This document shows positions 42,901-55,665 of a stretch of 64,000 bases of DNA, piece after piece. Numbering within the stretch: the first letter of the stretch is position 1; every line of letters starts with the position of its first letter. The stretch spans positions 44,184,501 to 44,248,500 of the forward strand of contig NC_091255.1 of the NCBI RefSeq assembly GCF_042477335.2. The letters run 5' to 3'. The position numbers were made by a program, and so were the translations under genes. The notes under the pieces were generated by a model. It was given only the letters and a program-made list of their open reading frames with translations, was not told the DNA's origin and did no database searches. Origin of the DNA: Ovis canadensis (taxonomy: Eukaryota; Chordata; Mammalia; Artiodactyla; Bovidae).

Positions 42901-43100
42901 TGGTTGCATAAGCAAACTAAATTAGAAATCTGGAGCACGTTCAAAACCCTTAGATGCCAGCGCTCGGCGAGTGTGGGGGACCAGGGGAAAGACAGATGGG
43001 GATTAGGCGAATTGAGCATCCGGAGAATAATTTCCTCTTTTAATTTGGGTTCTACCGACCATGTAAGCAGCATTAGCCGTCCAGTTACATAACCACACTA
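42880..43100. promoter_or_regulatory. AT-rich unique flank of the CpG island, candidate enhancer
   Basis: This 220-bp stretch combines ataatatttttggttgcata, taagcaaactaaattaga, a bicoid-type GGATTA at 43000-43005 and aataatttcctcttttaatt. This clustering of homeodomain- and forkhead-like words with no repeat is typical of conserved non-coding enhancers. Function is inferred only from composition. Confidence 0.35.
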
Positions 43101-43144
43101 GAACCCGGCTGGGGAGCGCCGCAGCGCGCAGACCGGCCATCCTG

Positions 43145-43172
43145 CCTCTGCGCCTGCCTGCCTGCCTGCCTG
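43145..43172. repeat. (CCTG)n short tandem repeat
   Basis: Four to five perfect units cctgcctgcctgcctgcctg at the edge of the CpG-rich area. Confidence 0.85.
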
Positions 43173-44249
43173 GAGGAGGTGGGGGCCGTATTCCACTGGC
43201 GCCTCTGCCAGTTCTCAGAGAACCTAAGTGAGGCGTCCCAGGCCACACAGTTCCGGACTTGCGCTCAGAATTTGAACTGGAGAGAGCAAACTCAGGTTTG
43301 CCTGGAGAGAGCTTCTCCATATCACTGGGCAGAGATGCAATGTGGTGCAGCCTTCCAAGCCCGGGGGCCTCTGAACACAGCTTGGGAACGTCCACGATTG
43401 CATGGAATCATGGAAAACTGGAAATCTACCCATGTTTGACAATCAGGAGAATGGGCAAATGAACCACGTGGAGTATTCGGTGCTGTGGCATAGCCTAGAG
43501 GACAACAAAAGCCTTGGGGGTGATCCCTATTCAGACATGTTAGCGATCCAGCATTAAGGGGAGAAGGGTAAGTTGCAGAACAACGTGAACAGTATGGTCT
43601 CATTTGTGTTAAAAGAAAAAGAAAACCACAAATCCCCAGCAAAGCTATCCCTGCATCTACAATGTTCAGAAAAGCAGATGCTATTAAAGGGGCCACGAGG
43701 GTGGCCTCATGGGGCTGCTCTCCTTTGAAAAGAGGCAGAGCCTAAAGAGAGGTCAGAGGGAAGCTCATATTTTACTCTGTATACTTCTGTACTATTTGAA
43801 TTTCTCACACCAGAAGGTATTGTTTGTGCTTGTGTCATTTAGAAGCAAATCCTCAAAGACATAAAGGCTGGGAGCAGCCTTGCAGATGGAGGTTGGACTC
43901 CACCTCCAGCCACCTTCTCAGAAAGCAAGAAGGGAGGTCTGAATGTACTCAGAGGAGAGGGGGTCTTAAAGAGATGTGGCCTAGCACTCTGCTATCTGAA
44001 CAGGGAAACTGAAGTCCAGGACTTGACAGGGACTGGCCCCACCATGTCCCAGCAGCCAACAGCAGGCTGTGGGTTGTTAGCCTGATGGCTCTTCCACCAC
44101 CAGCTGCTCTGCCTTGCCCATTCTCAGATAGCTGGGGTCACGGTGGGGCAGGAGAACGAAGCAGGAAAGAAAGAACTAGGTGCCCGCAGGGCAGATTAGG
44201 CGGGGAGCAGTTTCCATCCACCCAGCCATCCACCCGACAAATGTGTTGA

Positions 44250-44990
44250 GGGTGATGGAAGATTTAAAGCATGTCTGCAAATTCTTCAAAACTCTTCTCT
44301 TTAGTTAGTGGATCCCTGTCTCTTCCCCTTGATTCTAGGCTTTCCTCAGTGACTCACTTATAGCCCATAGAATACAGTGGAAGTGACACTGCCTGACTCC
44401 AAGACTGGATCAGAAAAGGTCACACAGCTTTCTTCTGGCTCTCTTAGGAAGCTTGCTCTGGGGAATTAAGCTACGTAAGATGTTGACTGGGCTTCCCTGG
44501 TGGTTCAGATGGTAAAGAATCTGCCTGCAATGCAGGAGACACCAGGTTCAATCCCTGGGTTGGGAAGATCCGCTGGAGAAGGGAATGGCTACCCACTCCA
44601 GTATTCTTGCCTGGAGAATCCCATGGACAGAGCCTGGTGGGCTACAGTCCATAGTGTCACAGGGAGTCGGACACAACTGAGTGGCTAACACGGCAAGGTG
44701 TTGACTTTGACTACCCAGAGACTGCCATGTTGGAGAAGCTACATTGTAGCATTTTAATCAAAAGCCCTTCAAGCCCCCAGCCAAGTGCCAGCATCAGCTG
44801 CAGCCATGAGCATACACTATCCAGTCCGGGGGAACCTCTGCATGACTGCAGCCCATGGCAGACCCCAAGTGAGAACTACTTGGCTGAGACCTTCCCAAAC
44901 TCCAGATCCAAAAACTCATGAGCAAAATAAGTCACTAAATTGTGGGGTGATTTGTTACGAAGTGATAGGATGTGAAAAGGGGGTTACTCT
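44250..44990 (+). repeat. MLT1-like (ERVL-MaLR) LTR relic, split by a SINE
   Basis: Before the SINE: ccccttgattctaggctttc, gtggaagtgacactgcctga and cagctttcttctggctctct. After it: agcaaaataagtcactaaat and ggggtgatttgttacgaagt, the usual LTR end. It is a non-coding solitary LTR with no retroviral gene nearby. Confidence 0.7.
44489..44694 (+). mobile_element. Bov-tA SINE inserted in the MLT1-like LTR
   Basis: Close to consensus: gggcttccctggtggttcag, gggttgggaagatccgctgg and gtcggacacaactgagtggc. The flanking 12-mers aagatgttgact (44477-44488) and aaggtgttgact (44695-44706) differ at one base and form the target duplication. Confidence 0.93.
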
Positions 44991-45045
44991 GTACACAGAG
45001 TAGAATGATGAATAAGCTTGGTCTCTGCCCCCAACATAATAGCAA

Positions 45046-45960
45046 TTTAATGGCAAAGCTGAACACACAGGCAGATAATTACAAAATAATGTGGTAAGCA
45101 CACCGGTGGAGTCATGCGCTGGTAATATGGGAACAGAGCAGGAGTCTGTAATCTAGGCTGGGTGGGGTCTGAAAAGTTTTCCTGGAGGAGGTGACATCGA
45201 GCTGGCTCTGAAAAGTGAGTAAGGGTTGTCTGGGTTAAGGGATGAGGTAAGAAAGGAAAGTCAGTCCAGGCAGAAGAAGTAAGCATGAGCAAGCCCCAGA
45301 GGTGAGAGACAGAACAAAGTCAGCCAGCAGGGAAGCCCCTTATGAAACAGGAGACAGGGAGGGAACAAGATGAGGCTGGGTAGGTGGCAGGGACCCCAGC
45401 CTTGAAGGACAGGAGAGCAGCTGGGAGGTGAGGGCAGGAGGTGGAGCCTCTGGGGCAGCAGGCAGGAGGGTGGAGAAGAGGAGAGGGAGCAGGGGAGTGG
45501 AGACAGACCGGTGAGGAGGCAAAAACCTAGGAACAGGAAAGAGAACATGAGGATCTCAAAGCTAGAAAAGGCCAGGGTGCATGAGGTGTAAGAAATATTT
45601 GGGAGATAAATTGTCAGGCCTGGGTGCCTGGCTGAGAGTGTCAGGGGCAGCTCCTGGGTTTCTGTCTTGGGGACCCAGTGGGCAGTGGCGCCAGCAGCTG
45701 GGAGAGCCCTGGAGGAGAAGTGTGATCTGGCCTTTTTGCTGCATTTTGGCAGGTCCAAGGTGGGATGTTCAACAACTCATTAGGTGTTTAATCCAAAATT
45801 TGGGGGAGAGGTTTGGGGAGGTGTGGTGACCACAGACTCCATGAAGTGGAGACTGAGTGAGTGACTGATGAATGAGTGAAGGGATAAATGTGTACCAGGA
45901 GGAAAGTGAGGGCAGCGGGTTAGCTGAGGTACTGGGAGGGTGTGGGACGGGCCCTGCGTA
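45046..45960 (-). repeat. L2 LINE relic, reverse
   Basis: Reverse L2 order: a gcagataattacaaaataat word, then ggaggaggtgacatcgagct, gcaggcagaagaagtaagca-like text and gagaagtgtgatctggcc. Confidence 0.65.
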
Positions 45961-46035
45961 CTGACTTTACTGCTGAAACTGCCTGAGGGGGTATACAGGT
46001 GGGAAGATGTGATCCTGGACGAGTCCACTCCCTTT

Positions 46036-46250
46036 CCGACTTCTTAGGTGGCACTAGTGGTAAATAACCCGCCTGCCTTTGCAGGAGACATAAGAGATGC
46101 AGGTTTGACCCCTAGGTTGGGGTCCCCTGGAGGAGGGCATGGCAATCCACTTTATTCTTGCCTGGAGAATCCCATGGACAGAGGAGCCTGGAGGGCTGCA
46201 GTCCATAGGGTCGCACGGAGTTGGACATGACTGGAGCAATTTAGCAGCGG
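46036..46250 (+). mobile_element. Bov-tA SINE
   Basis: ggtggcactagtggtaaata, ctggagaatcccatggacag and gtcgcacggagttggacatg; somewhat diverged at the head. Confidence 0.88.
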
Positions 46251-46444
46251 CAGATCTGATACCCAATGGCCTGGAGATCCATGGTCAAATTTCCTGGAAT
46301 GTGTCCCCATGGGTAGGCCACAAGAAGAGACAAGGAAGAAAATACGGAAGTCCAAGGAGTCAGGAGACTCAGATCCAAGAAGCATGTTAATGCAGCAACC
46401 GTTGTGTGCCTGGTATATTCCATGTATGTTATTCAATTTGATCC

Positions 46445-46665
46445 TTAAGTCGATCTGTTTATGGATTCAACAAATATTTGTTGAGCACCTACTATGTGCC
46501 AGGCACTGGACTAGGTGCTGGGTATATACTAGTGAATAAAACACTGCCCCAGCCCTCGTGGAGCTTAGGGTATATACAGGGGAGGTTATTATTCCCATTT
46601 GACAAAGCTCAGAGAGATCCAAGGTCACACAGCTGTTGAGAGGTGGGCTGTCTGGCTCCATGTCC
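46445..46665 (-). repeat. L2 end followed by MIR fragment, reverse
   Basis: caaatatttgttgagcacct and actatgtgccaggcactgga are the reverse L2 end; ttattcccatttgacaaagc and aaggtcacacagctgttgag that follow are MIR. Confidence 0.75.
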
Positions 46666-46869
46666 AGAATGCTTCAGGGCACCAAGGCATGGCACCTGGC
46701 AGAGGGTGGAGCAGGGCTAAGGCTTGAGACTGTCTGCCCAGCCCACAGCCGGGGCCCTGTTGTCTCTCCTCCCCAGGCCACCTCCTCCCTTCCTGTCAGC
46801 TCATGGCTGTAGGACTTGGGCCCTCTTCTCTCAGCTCCTAGAGTGGGAAGGACCCAGAAAGTGGACAGG

Positions 46870-46990
46870 TTTCACGCTCCCATCTTTCAAGTGAGGAAAC
46901 TGAGGCATAGGAAGAGGTTGTAAGGTCACCCTGCAAACTGGTGACAGAGCTGGGATTAAAACCTGGATCTCGAGCCCCCCACCACCGTGA
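46870..46990 (-). repeat. MIR SINE, reverse
   Basis: gaggaaactgaggcatagga and gctgggattaaaacctgg are reverse MIR words. Confidence 0.75.
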
Positions 46991-47410
46991 CTGCCCAGGG
47001 TAAGAGCAGAACCTAACCTCACTCTCCAACACCCAACACATACCCAACATGCACCCACCACGCACGCACACACATTGCCACAGTCCTTTCCCCAGGCCAC
47101 CTGTCTTCAGTTGAAGGTACCACTTTGGATTCCCACAGCTAGATCACCTGTCCACTCATACCTATGCACTAAATGGGGAGGCATGTAAATGGCTCTAAGG
47201 AGCTCAGATTAATGGGTGTCTCAGGCCCAGGGAAGCTAATACACTGGGAAGTGATGGGAACTGTGGCAAGCTGGCAAGTGGTGCCTGTCTGAAAGGGTGG
47301 CCATCCTCAGCTCCAGTCAGACACTGCACGTGCCCAAATGCTTGCTGAGAGGAACAAGAAGGCTTGGTTTTATGACATCGCCTGGTTTACACATGAGTAA
47401 TAGAATTACA

Positions 47411-47622
47411 GGGCTTCCCTGGTGGCTCAGTGGTAAAGAATCTACCTGCCAATGCAGGGGACGCAGGTTTGATGCCGAGGTCGGGAAGATCCCCTGGAGA
47501 AGGAAATAGAATCCACTCCAGGATTCTTGCCTGAGAGATCCTATGGACAGAGGAGCCTGGCGGGCTAGAGTCTATGGGGTCATAAAAGAGCTGGACATGA
47601 CTGAGCAGTTAAACAGCAGCAA
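47411..47622 (+). mobile_element. Bov-tA SINE
   Basis: gggcttccctggtggctcag, gaagatcccctggagaagga and gctggacatgactgagcagt. Confidence 0.9.
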
Positions 47623-47844
47623 CATTAGGCTTACACATTTTTTCCAGCATTGGCAAATGGTTTTTTTTTTTTTTTTTTTGGCTTCAAAGAAACAGGTATG
47701 GAAGTATGGCTTGCAATGAGAAACTTCCCTTTGACCCTCAGGGGCCCTGCCAATCTAGGAAGACTGACCAGTTTGTCCATGAAATCCAAGGAGCCCTCCA
47801 GGTCTGAGGAGACTGAATCGTGTCTGGTGGCTTTTGTCATAAAC

Positions 47845-48145
47845 CCCGGTGGCTCTCAGTCTTGTCAGTGCGCTAGAATCATGGGGGACCTTTGCTAATC
47901 CTGCTGCCCAGGCTGTACCCAGCATCCTCGGAGAGGGCCCGGGCACCAGCTGAAAAGTCCCTCAGGTCATCCTCAGGCACACCAGGCAGCCCCGGCATCA
48001 TGGGTTGCTTGTTAGAAATGCAAAATCTCAAGCCTCACCCTAGACCAACTGACTCAGCACCTGTGAGCTGGAGCCTAGCAATTTGTGGTTTAACCTACCC
48101 TCCAGGTGATCCTGATTCTCAATAAACTTTGAGGCTCATCATTTA
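47845..48145. mobile_element. MER5A-like hAT DNA transposon relic
   Basis: ggtggctctcagtcttgtca at the left; ttgttagaaatgcaaaatct, tagcaatttgtggtttaacc and ctccaggtgatcctgattct toward the right end. The order fits MER5A. Confidence 0.7.
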
Positions 48146-48149
48146 AGAC

Positions 48150-50380
48150 TGAGGTGAGAGGTACAGGTGGTGGCTGCCCGTAACTTGACATCTGAAAGCA
48201 GGCAGCTTAACAAGACACCTTCAATGTAAAGATGCTTTTTTAAAAATTTACTCTGGTTTATTAATCCCAAGGGTCAGGGGACACTACAGGTTTGACTACT
48301 CTCCCTTGGACACCTTCCCCACCCTGACCTTGAAATTGTTAAACACCTTTCCTTTACAATCTGAGGCCAGAAGCCGTCCTCATTCCTGAAATTCCCCAAC
48401 ACAAGGCTGGCGCATAATAGGTATGCACCTAAATGTCAGTTTCTTTCCTTTCTGTTTCCTCTTAGAATTTATAAGCAGTGGCTTACATACGTCCTACTGC
48501 TGTTTTGATTTGTATTGAAGTTAGTCACATTACCAGAGTGCTCTGTGTGGCCAGCCAGGGATTATGAAATACTGGGTCTCATCCAGTAGGGGCTGCTTGT
48601 CTTTAAGACTTTTGCTGATGCAGAGAGCTCTACAGAGAAGTGGAGATGAGGGCAAGTCACACTGATGGTCTTATATCCCTACAAAAGGACCTATCCTATT
48701 TCTTTGATTCTATGACACAAGAGATTTACCAAGAGCTTTTCTGGGGAAAAAACAAAAAACAAAAAAACAAACCACAGGCACATTATGTGTGTATATCAAT
48801 TATAAAATCATTTATATTTATATTTTAGAAAAGTGAAAAACTCATATCTCAGAGGCAATGAAATAGGATTTTCCTGTGAAAAATGGTTGGAAGGAAATAT
48901 GTGGAAATACAACAGATGTTGGTTACAGATTATCTTTTGGTCTTTTGGGGTTCTTGTAATGGGTATTAACATGGGGGTTGTGATTACAAAATGAAATCTA
49001 CAAAGAAACCACAGTCTCCTCGGAAAGATATGACAGCAAAAAGCTTTTGGGAAATCTGCTGTAACATGGTCCTAGTTCTTAAGGCTTGGATTTTATCCCC
49101 ACACAACCTCTCAAAAATTACCCTTTGGGCCTCAATGTCTTCCCTTGCAATGAGAATCATAGTCTTGTGCATGGTTGGTTAGAGAATCAAATGCAGGGAT
49201 TACTGAAGGACGAGCAGATACAAATCCTTATATACTTAGTGTGGGAAGGGGGTGTTTCTGGGACCCCCCCGCCAAGAGTCCCAAGCCCAGCCTTGCAGTG
49301 GACCTCCTCTCAGCAAATGTAGGGAACAGTTCATATCCTGTACTTCCACAGAGGCCCCCACCTTATTTGCTGGGAAACTTCAATGCCTTGGACTGTCGCC
49401 AAAATCTCAGATCCACTGGAGCCTGAAAACCCATTGTGCTTAGACGGCACACGGATGCCTGGTATGACCCCGGGACAGTCAAATGGCCTGTGATTCCCTC
49501 ACTGTGGTCTCTTTTTTTTGGAGGAAAGGCCTTGATAAAATACAAAGGTGCTATTTTAGCAAGATTAATGCTGAGATTTAGAACATGGATTGTAACCTAC
49601 AGATGGACAGTTTTTGGCCTTCACGGGGTTTTTAAATATTTGCATTTCCCACAAGACAGTCATAACCCCTTTCATTCCTGCGGTTGCTGCTTGGGGTGTG
49701 CTGGAGCTGGGTATGGCAGTCCTGATGGGGTCACCTGGGCCCCAGGGCATTGGGGAACTTCCAGAGAGCTGGACACGAGGGCATCATCAGCCCTGGGCTT
49801 TCTGCTGCAGCCTGTGCTCAAGAATGCGAGGAGTAGAAAGGGCTTCTCATCCAGATTATAAAAGTTTCACAACTTCGAGGTCAAAGTGGGGAGGTTCCAT
49901 CCAGTAAGGGAGAACAGCCAGCCTGTGGTTCTTCCACTCACTCAGCAGGAGCCCCCTCAGTGCCCATGAGCCAGTTTTCACATTGAATTCCCCCAACAGT
50001 GCAAGAGGTGTTGTCTTCATTTACAGATGACTAAACTGAGACTGGGAGAGGCCAGGTCTCACTGATGCCTCTCCCCTTCAGGAAAGCTGTACCTGCCTCT
50101 CTCCCCTCTGTTCCCCAAGGCTGGCAGGCCTAGGGAGGAGGTTAAGAGGACTGTGGGAGGAGTTCTCCTCTGTGCCTCGATTGTTCTGCGCTCTCTGCTT
50201 GGGCTGGGGGTCTCCAGGGCCCTGTGGCCAGATCTCTCAGCCCCAGCAGCCTCACCCTCCCGGTAGGGGTGGGGCTGGGAAAACTCACCAACGTGTCTGG
50301 GCATGGGGAAGGGAATGGCTAACCTCACCTCTGACTTGTCCTCCAGGCCCAGAGGCTGTAAATAGTGAGTTCTTTTTTTT
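48150..50380. other. Intergenic, no gene seen
   Basis: Unique-looking, moderately AT-rich then GC-rich, with a MIR relic at 49975-50060. No supported exon. Confidence 0.5.
49975..50060 (-). repeat. MIR SINE fragment, reverse
   Basis: tcatttacagatgactaaac and tgagactgggagaggcc: the reverse MIR core. Confidence 0.6.
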
Positions 50381-50712
50381 TTTTTAAAGATCTTTTCAAA
50401 AATTTATTTTGCTTTTGGCTGTGCTGGGTCTTGGTTGCCGTGTGGGCTTTGCTTTCCTTGTGACAGGTGGGAGTGACTCTCCAGTTGCGGTGTGCAGGCT
50501 TCTCACTGCAGAGCACAGGCTCCAGGGCCTGAGGGCTTCAGTGGTTGCAGCCTGTGGACTCGATAGTTGCAATTCCCAGGCTCTAGAGCGCAGGCTCGAT
50601 AGGGGCTTAGTTGCTCCACGGCATGTGGGATCTTTCTGGACCAGGGATCAAACCCATGTCTCCTGCATTAGCAGGCAGATTTTTTTTTACCACTGAGCCA
50701 CCAGGCAACCCC
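50370..50712 (-). mobile_element. Longer tRNA-Glu SINE (CHR-1 type), reverse
   Basis: T-run at 50373-50385, then ggctgtgctgggtcttggtt, tcagtggttgcagcctgtgg and accactgagccaccaggcaa. Same type as 5985-6300. Confidence 0.8.
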
Positions 50713-51854
50713 CTGTATATTCTTAATAGGATTTCAAGAAACACTTGTGTTTACTAGGGCAGCTCTTCTTATGTAATATATCTTACAGCATTCAGAAAAT
50801 ATGGCAAAGGCGTTAAACATCCCCCACGATGCAACCAGCTAAAGATGACCTTTCTGAGTATTTGGAGGTACCTTTTCTTTCTGTCCAAAGTGATATTAAA
50901 CATTCTTCTAAGGGGCAGGGATCACAGGTATTTAGTTGTTTGGAGTTTTTATCCATTTCATTTTTTTTGGCTTTTTGGGAAATGTTTTTTTTAATCCTTC
51001 CTATGAGCACAAAGAATGCATAGCACAGTCTTCAGGAAATACTTGTTCAATGAAAGAAGACAAGCAGAGCCAGGCAATGATTGGAGCCAGAATGCTGACT
51101 GACTTTGACGCGCCCAGCACAGGGCTGAGTGTCCCATCACCATTCACCATCCAACACTTTTTGGCATCCCTGCTGTGTGTTCAGCCCTCATCCAACATCA
51201 CTGACGTTTGTTGACCTTTAATGTGAGAGATGCATGTAGGGAGGAACCCAGTAGCCCTGGAGCCAGCCAGGGTCTCAGCCTCCCCCGACAGTTGCCAGCA
51301 GAAAAGAACCCCAGGACTAAAGTCCCTTGAATACCCTGAAGGGTTAAGAAAGGAGACTGTGCTAGAGGAGCCAATATTCAAAGAAAGCAGGGGGGCTGAA
51401 GCTGGACAAAGGAAGGCTGTGGGCTATCAGCACAGAGGCAAAGGTCACAGTGTTTCTCTTCCTGGAGACTTCCAAGAAGGTGGTATCTCTGTGGACTAGG
51501 TCAGTGGCCACCCATCAGGGCAGGCTAAGGGACCAGGGACTTCAGGAGACCTTCAAGAAAGCAAGGATGCCAGGACAGACCGGCAGAGGACGGTGTTGTG
51601 GGACTTAGTGGGGGATGATGATTTTCCTCACCAGGTGGAGCAGGCTGCAGACACGGGTAGGAAGGCGCAGGCTTTGTGGTTCTCTGTTGGCTCAAGGTCC
51701 TTTTAGATCTGGGAGCATATGGGAGGCTCAGGACAGAGCTGGCCCACTCTACAAAGGTACTTAAGGATTCTTCCTGGAAAACCAACAGGAGGAAGCTAAC
51801 AATGCCAGGCTCCTGGCCCATGCCAGTGGAGAGGCTGCAGGGCAAGGCTTTGAA

Positions 51855-52090
51855 CCCCTGGGTTTGAATCCACACTCTGCCACCTTCAAGCTGGGTGACA
51901 GTAGGCAGGAAAGAGATTTGAGCTCTCTGAGTTTTACTGTCTTCCATTATGAAATGGGGATTAGAAAGACCCACCAAAAACCTAGTTCCCCTGTTCACCC
52001 TCTCCTCTCAGTGTTGGGAATAGGACTATGCAAGATAAACTGGGCCAAAGGGCCTAACACATCTAGGTGCTCAGTAAATCTAATCTCCCA
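51855..52090 (+). repeat. MIR SINE relic
   Basis: gggtttgaatccacactctg, caccttcaagctgggtgaca and tatgaaatggggattagaaa in forward order, ending aggtgctcagtaaat. Confidence 0.7.
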
Positions 52091-52679
52091 TAAACGATGG
52101 TTCTCAGAATAGACAATTCTTGGGGACAAGATTAAACTGAGGTTCTTCCTCACCCCCTGATGAGCAGGTCTGCAGTGACCTCGGGATTTGCCTTTATCAC
52201 AAGACTCTGGCCCAGGTGATTCTGAGATGGCAACACCCCAAGGGAGCACTAAATATGCCAAAAGGCCATTGCCAGGCTGGGGCTCTGACCAGGGTCTCCC
52301 TCAAAACCTTCATGGCCTTGGCCACTAGCCTAGGGCCCTAGACCACAGCCCCTCCCTCCAGAGAGCAATGGACTCTCCCAACACGTGGGCCGTGTTGCTG
52401 GGATGCAGTGTGAGTTTGTCTGCCTTCTCCACCCCATGCCAACCTGCCCAGCAGGCCCCACTGCCTTGGCAACGCATTGCAAAGTCCACACAAAGGAAAA
52501 CTGCACGAGGGAGGTTGGTCCTGCCCAATGCCAGGGGAAGGGTTTCCATGGCAATGCTGACATCACTAGGTTCAGCTGGCGGCAGAGCCAAGCCCTGAAT
52601 GGAGGCACCTGGGTGTTTGCACTACAGCCTCACAGAGGAAGGTGACCCATGGGCTCTGCTGGGCCCAGGTGTGGGCCCC

Positions 52680-52860
52680 ATACAGATCTGGGTTTAAAAC
52701 CAAGCCCTGCCCCTGACTGGCTTGGCAGTTTTGAGCAAAGCCACAAGGCCTGAGACTCGGTCATCTCATTGTTAGTAAAATAGAACTAACAATATTTGCC
52801 TTGCAATGAAGGTGAAAGGGAATAATGAATAATAGACAGGTGCGTGGTAAATTGTCAAAA
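52680..52860 (+). repeat. MIR SINE relic
   Basis: gatctgggtttaaaaccaag, gactcggtcatctcattgtt and aagggaataatgaataatag, degenerate forward MIR. Confidence 0.55.
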
Positions 52861-55665
52861 CCTAGTCCAGCGGTGAGAGGCAGCTTCAGGTGTTTGCAAG
52901 GGGGCCCCTGACTGTTGGGCCCCTTGATGTGGGGTCCAGGAGAGATGCCTCACGGTTGAGGAGGAGAAGGCACAGTTATTTGCCAGCTTTCCATGGATGA
53001 GTGGGCAGGAAAAGGATGGTACTGGTGAAGATAGGCATGGGATGGGAGACTGTACGGTCTGGATGGCAGCTCAAGGGAGTTCTGGTCTCACGCCGTCAGT
53101 CGGCAGGAAGCGGGTCCAGGAAGCGGATGTGCCTGCCCCAGTCGTACGCTGCATTATGAAGGAGCCAGGCTGTCAGCTAGGGCCCCTGTGCCCAGTGAGC
53201 GGGCCCTGGGAGAGGAGCCGTCTTTGCTCTTCACACTGTGAGAACAACAGACTGCTCTGCAGGAAATCAGCAGAAAGTCGGGAGCACACAGCGGGAGAGG
53301 ATGTGGCCTTCTGATCTCGGTGGAGTTGCGGGTTGGAGTTCACCCCAAGGAGCCCGGCAGCAGGGAAGCCAGGCAGCAGAGGGCTGACAGAGGCCGCTGG
53401 GGTTCCCTCTTTGCCACCTCCTCCTTCTCAGAGGAAGAGGCCGGGCAGCACTTTCAGAAGGTGTCCTTGGCCGTTTTCATCCCTAAGCTCTGGCCAGGGA
53501 GCCCAGTCTGTATCTAGCGGTGCCGCCTTTACCCCACCCCACCCTGGCCTGCTCTGCACACAGGGTGAGGGCCTCCCGGGCCTCAGCGCATGGCTGAGGG
53601 CGATTCCAGGAAGAAGCCTTGGGCTGCCTGTCCAGCTGCTCCCTCCAGCATTTCCATCCCAGACTGGAATGTACACTGTACGAGCCCTGTCAGGCTCTCC
53701 AATGTTGAGGAAATTGCTAGGGCCTGTTCCCCTACGGTGGCTCAGCCTGTGCTTTGGTTCCTATTCTGCCAGGCTCTGCTCAACGTCCACCCAAATGCCC
53801 ATCCTGGGGCTATCCTCTGATCCATGAGACCTCTAAGGGCCCTCAGCTCCCTTGGGGGGAGGACAGACCTCCCATGGAGACTTGTCAACCTCTCAGGATA
53901 TTTCTGTAAGTTCTAGATAGCAGACTGGACCTAAATGCTCCTCTCATGTTAGGAAGGCCATAGCCTTTCAATCTGTTCCCCCTCCTTTGCCACCCAGGGT
54001 GAGGGATCGGGCCTGCTGCTGAGGAGAGCAAGGCGTGTGCTGCCCAGCAGCCCTGATAGGGTCCCAAGGAAGAGAAGGGAACCTCGGGTTACTTTGCAAG
54101 GCCATGTAGTCCCTGCTGATCAGAGGAGAAAAGAGTCGAGGGAGAGCGTTCTGTGAGTGTTGACCGCCATACCACTTGTTACTAAGATTAGTTGAAACTG
54201 TACTGTCAGGTATCTTCCCAGCAAGAAGAGCCAAGCAGCCTATTTCTTTCAGAAAACTCAAAAACTAGACCAAAACTGTTGCTGTCATGAAGAGAAAATG
54301 AACCGGTGTGTTTTGCTGTGGTCTGCCTTTGGGTCCCTATGGATCTTTTGCCTTTCTTGACCTTGAACTGACTTGTGCTCACCCCACTGTAGCCTCCTGC
54401 TCAGTTGAACTGGGATATGTCACTGTCTGGCTTCAAACTGGTTCTGTAAGGGCGGCCACAGTCTATTGTCCTAGGGGCGGGAGAGTCACTCACTGGGGTG
54501 CCCTGGAGGAAGCAAGTGTGTAGCAGCAGGAGGTCCCAAGGTGCAGGGAAAAGGAGCGCCCTTTCTAAGATAGAGGGCCCAGTGCCTTGGAAGCAAAACT
54601 GGGTGCCCACTTGAGACACACTCTCTCAGCAGATGGGAGCTGCCTGACTCACCCTTTCCCTGTGTGGGCCTCTTGAAGGAGGGAGAAATTGGGTCAAAGT
54701 TTGAAAGGACCTGGCAAGAGGGTCCCTCTTCCCAAACCAGCTGATGGGCTTTTCAAGGCTGCATCCTTCAGCCTCCTCGCTGGAGGAGGATGGGCCCAGC
54801 ATCAGGGCTGGAGGCCTAGTGTACCCTCCCAGGACACACTGAGGAGGAGCCCAGCTCCTTGGGCCACTTGCTCTGACCTTAGAGGGGCTAAGTGATGACT
54901 CACCCTGGGCCAGGCCTTTAAACACACTGGGGGTTCAATTCTCAACTCTAGCTTGTGTGTGCTCAACCTAGGACCTATTTGCATAAGATGGTTTGGCAGC
55001 AGGAAATAAGCCAGCATTCAGCTTGGGGGGAGCCCCAGCTGTGGCCTGCCATGGGGAGCTGTCCTTAGCCCACCTGCCTTGTGACCTTGGCTCCTGACTC
55101 CCATTGAACTCTACAGATTCCTCAGCAAAAATATCTGGCCCCTGCTTGGCAGCAAGTGGCCTCAATGAAGCAAGAGCCAGCTGCTGAGGATCAGGACAGC
55201 ATGCGCCCTCCTGGTGAAACCCTGAGGCTTCCCACTCCTCTGAGGCTGAAATCACCGCAGAGATGCCCGGGGAGCCATGGGGGGTGAGGCTGCTGGGCCC
55301 ACATTTTGTGCTAGCCCCTGCCTGAGACTCTTCCACACACATTACGTCATTGTACCTTCACAAGACCTGCTGAAGAAGGCAGTATCTTTTCCAGGGAACC
55401 AGGGAGGAAATTCAGCAGTCACAGCTCATGCCCCAAGAAGCCAGGATGACCCAGGCCTGTCCTGTATTGCACATAATCTTTGACTGGGAGAAGGTGGGTG
55501 GGTGCCTGTCTCCCCAAGGTTCTCCAAAAGCTGGAAAGAACTCCCTTTGCCCACTTTGAATTGTGGGCCAGGAGTCGGGGGGTGCTGCTTCTTCCTTCTT
55601 CTCACTAGAATGTTGATACCAGGTGAGCATACAGTGACAGGTGGGACCCTACTTGAGAAATGGCC

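Larger units (their letters stand above)
50720..55650. other. Intergenic, GC-moderate, no gene seen
   Basis: No young repeats apart from MIR-like relics at 51855-52090 and 52680-52860. Several short open frames lack known motifs and splice support. Confidence 0.5.

Noticed and set aside
44250..44990. Possible full endogenous retrovirus around the LTR
   Set aside because: Only a solitary, SINE-split LTR-like relic is present; no retroviral coding similarity was found nearby.
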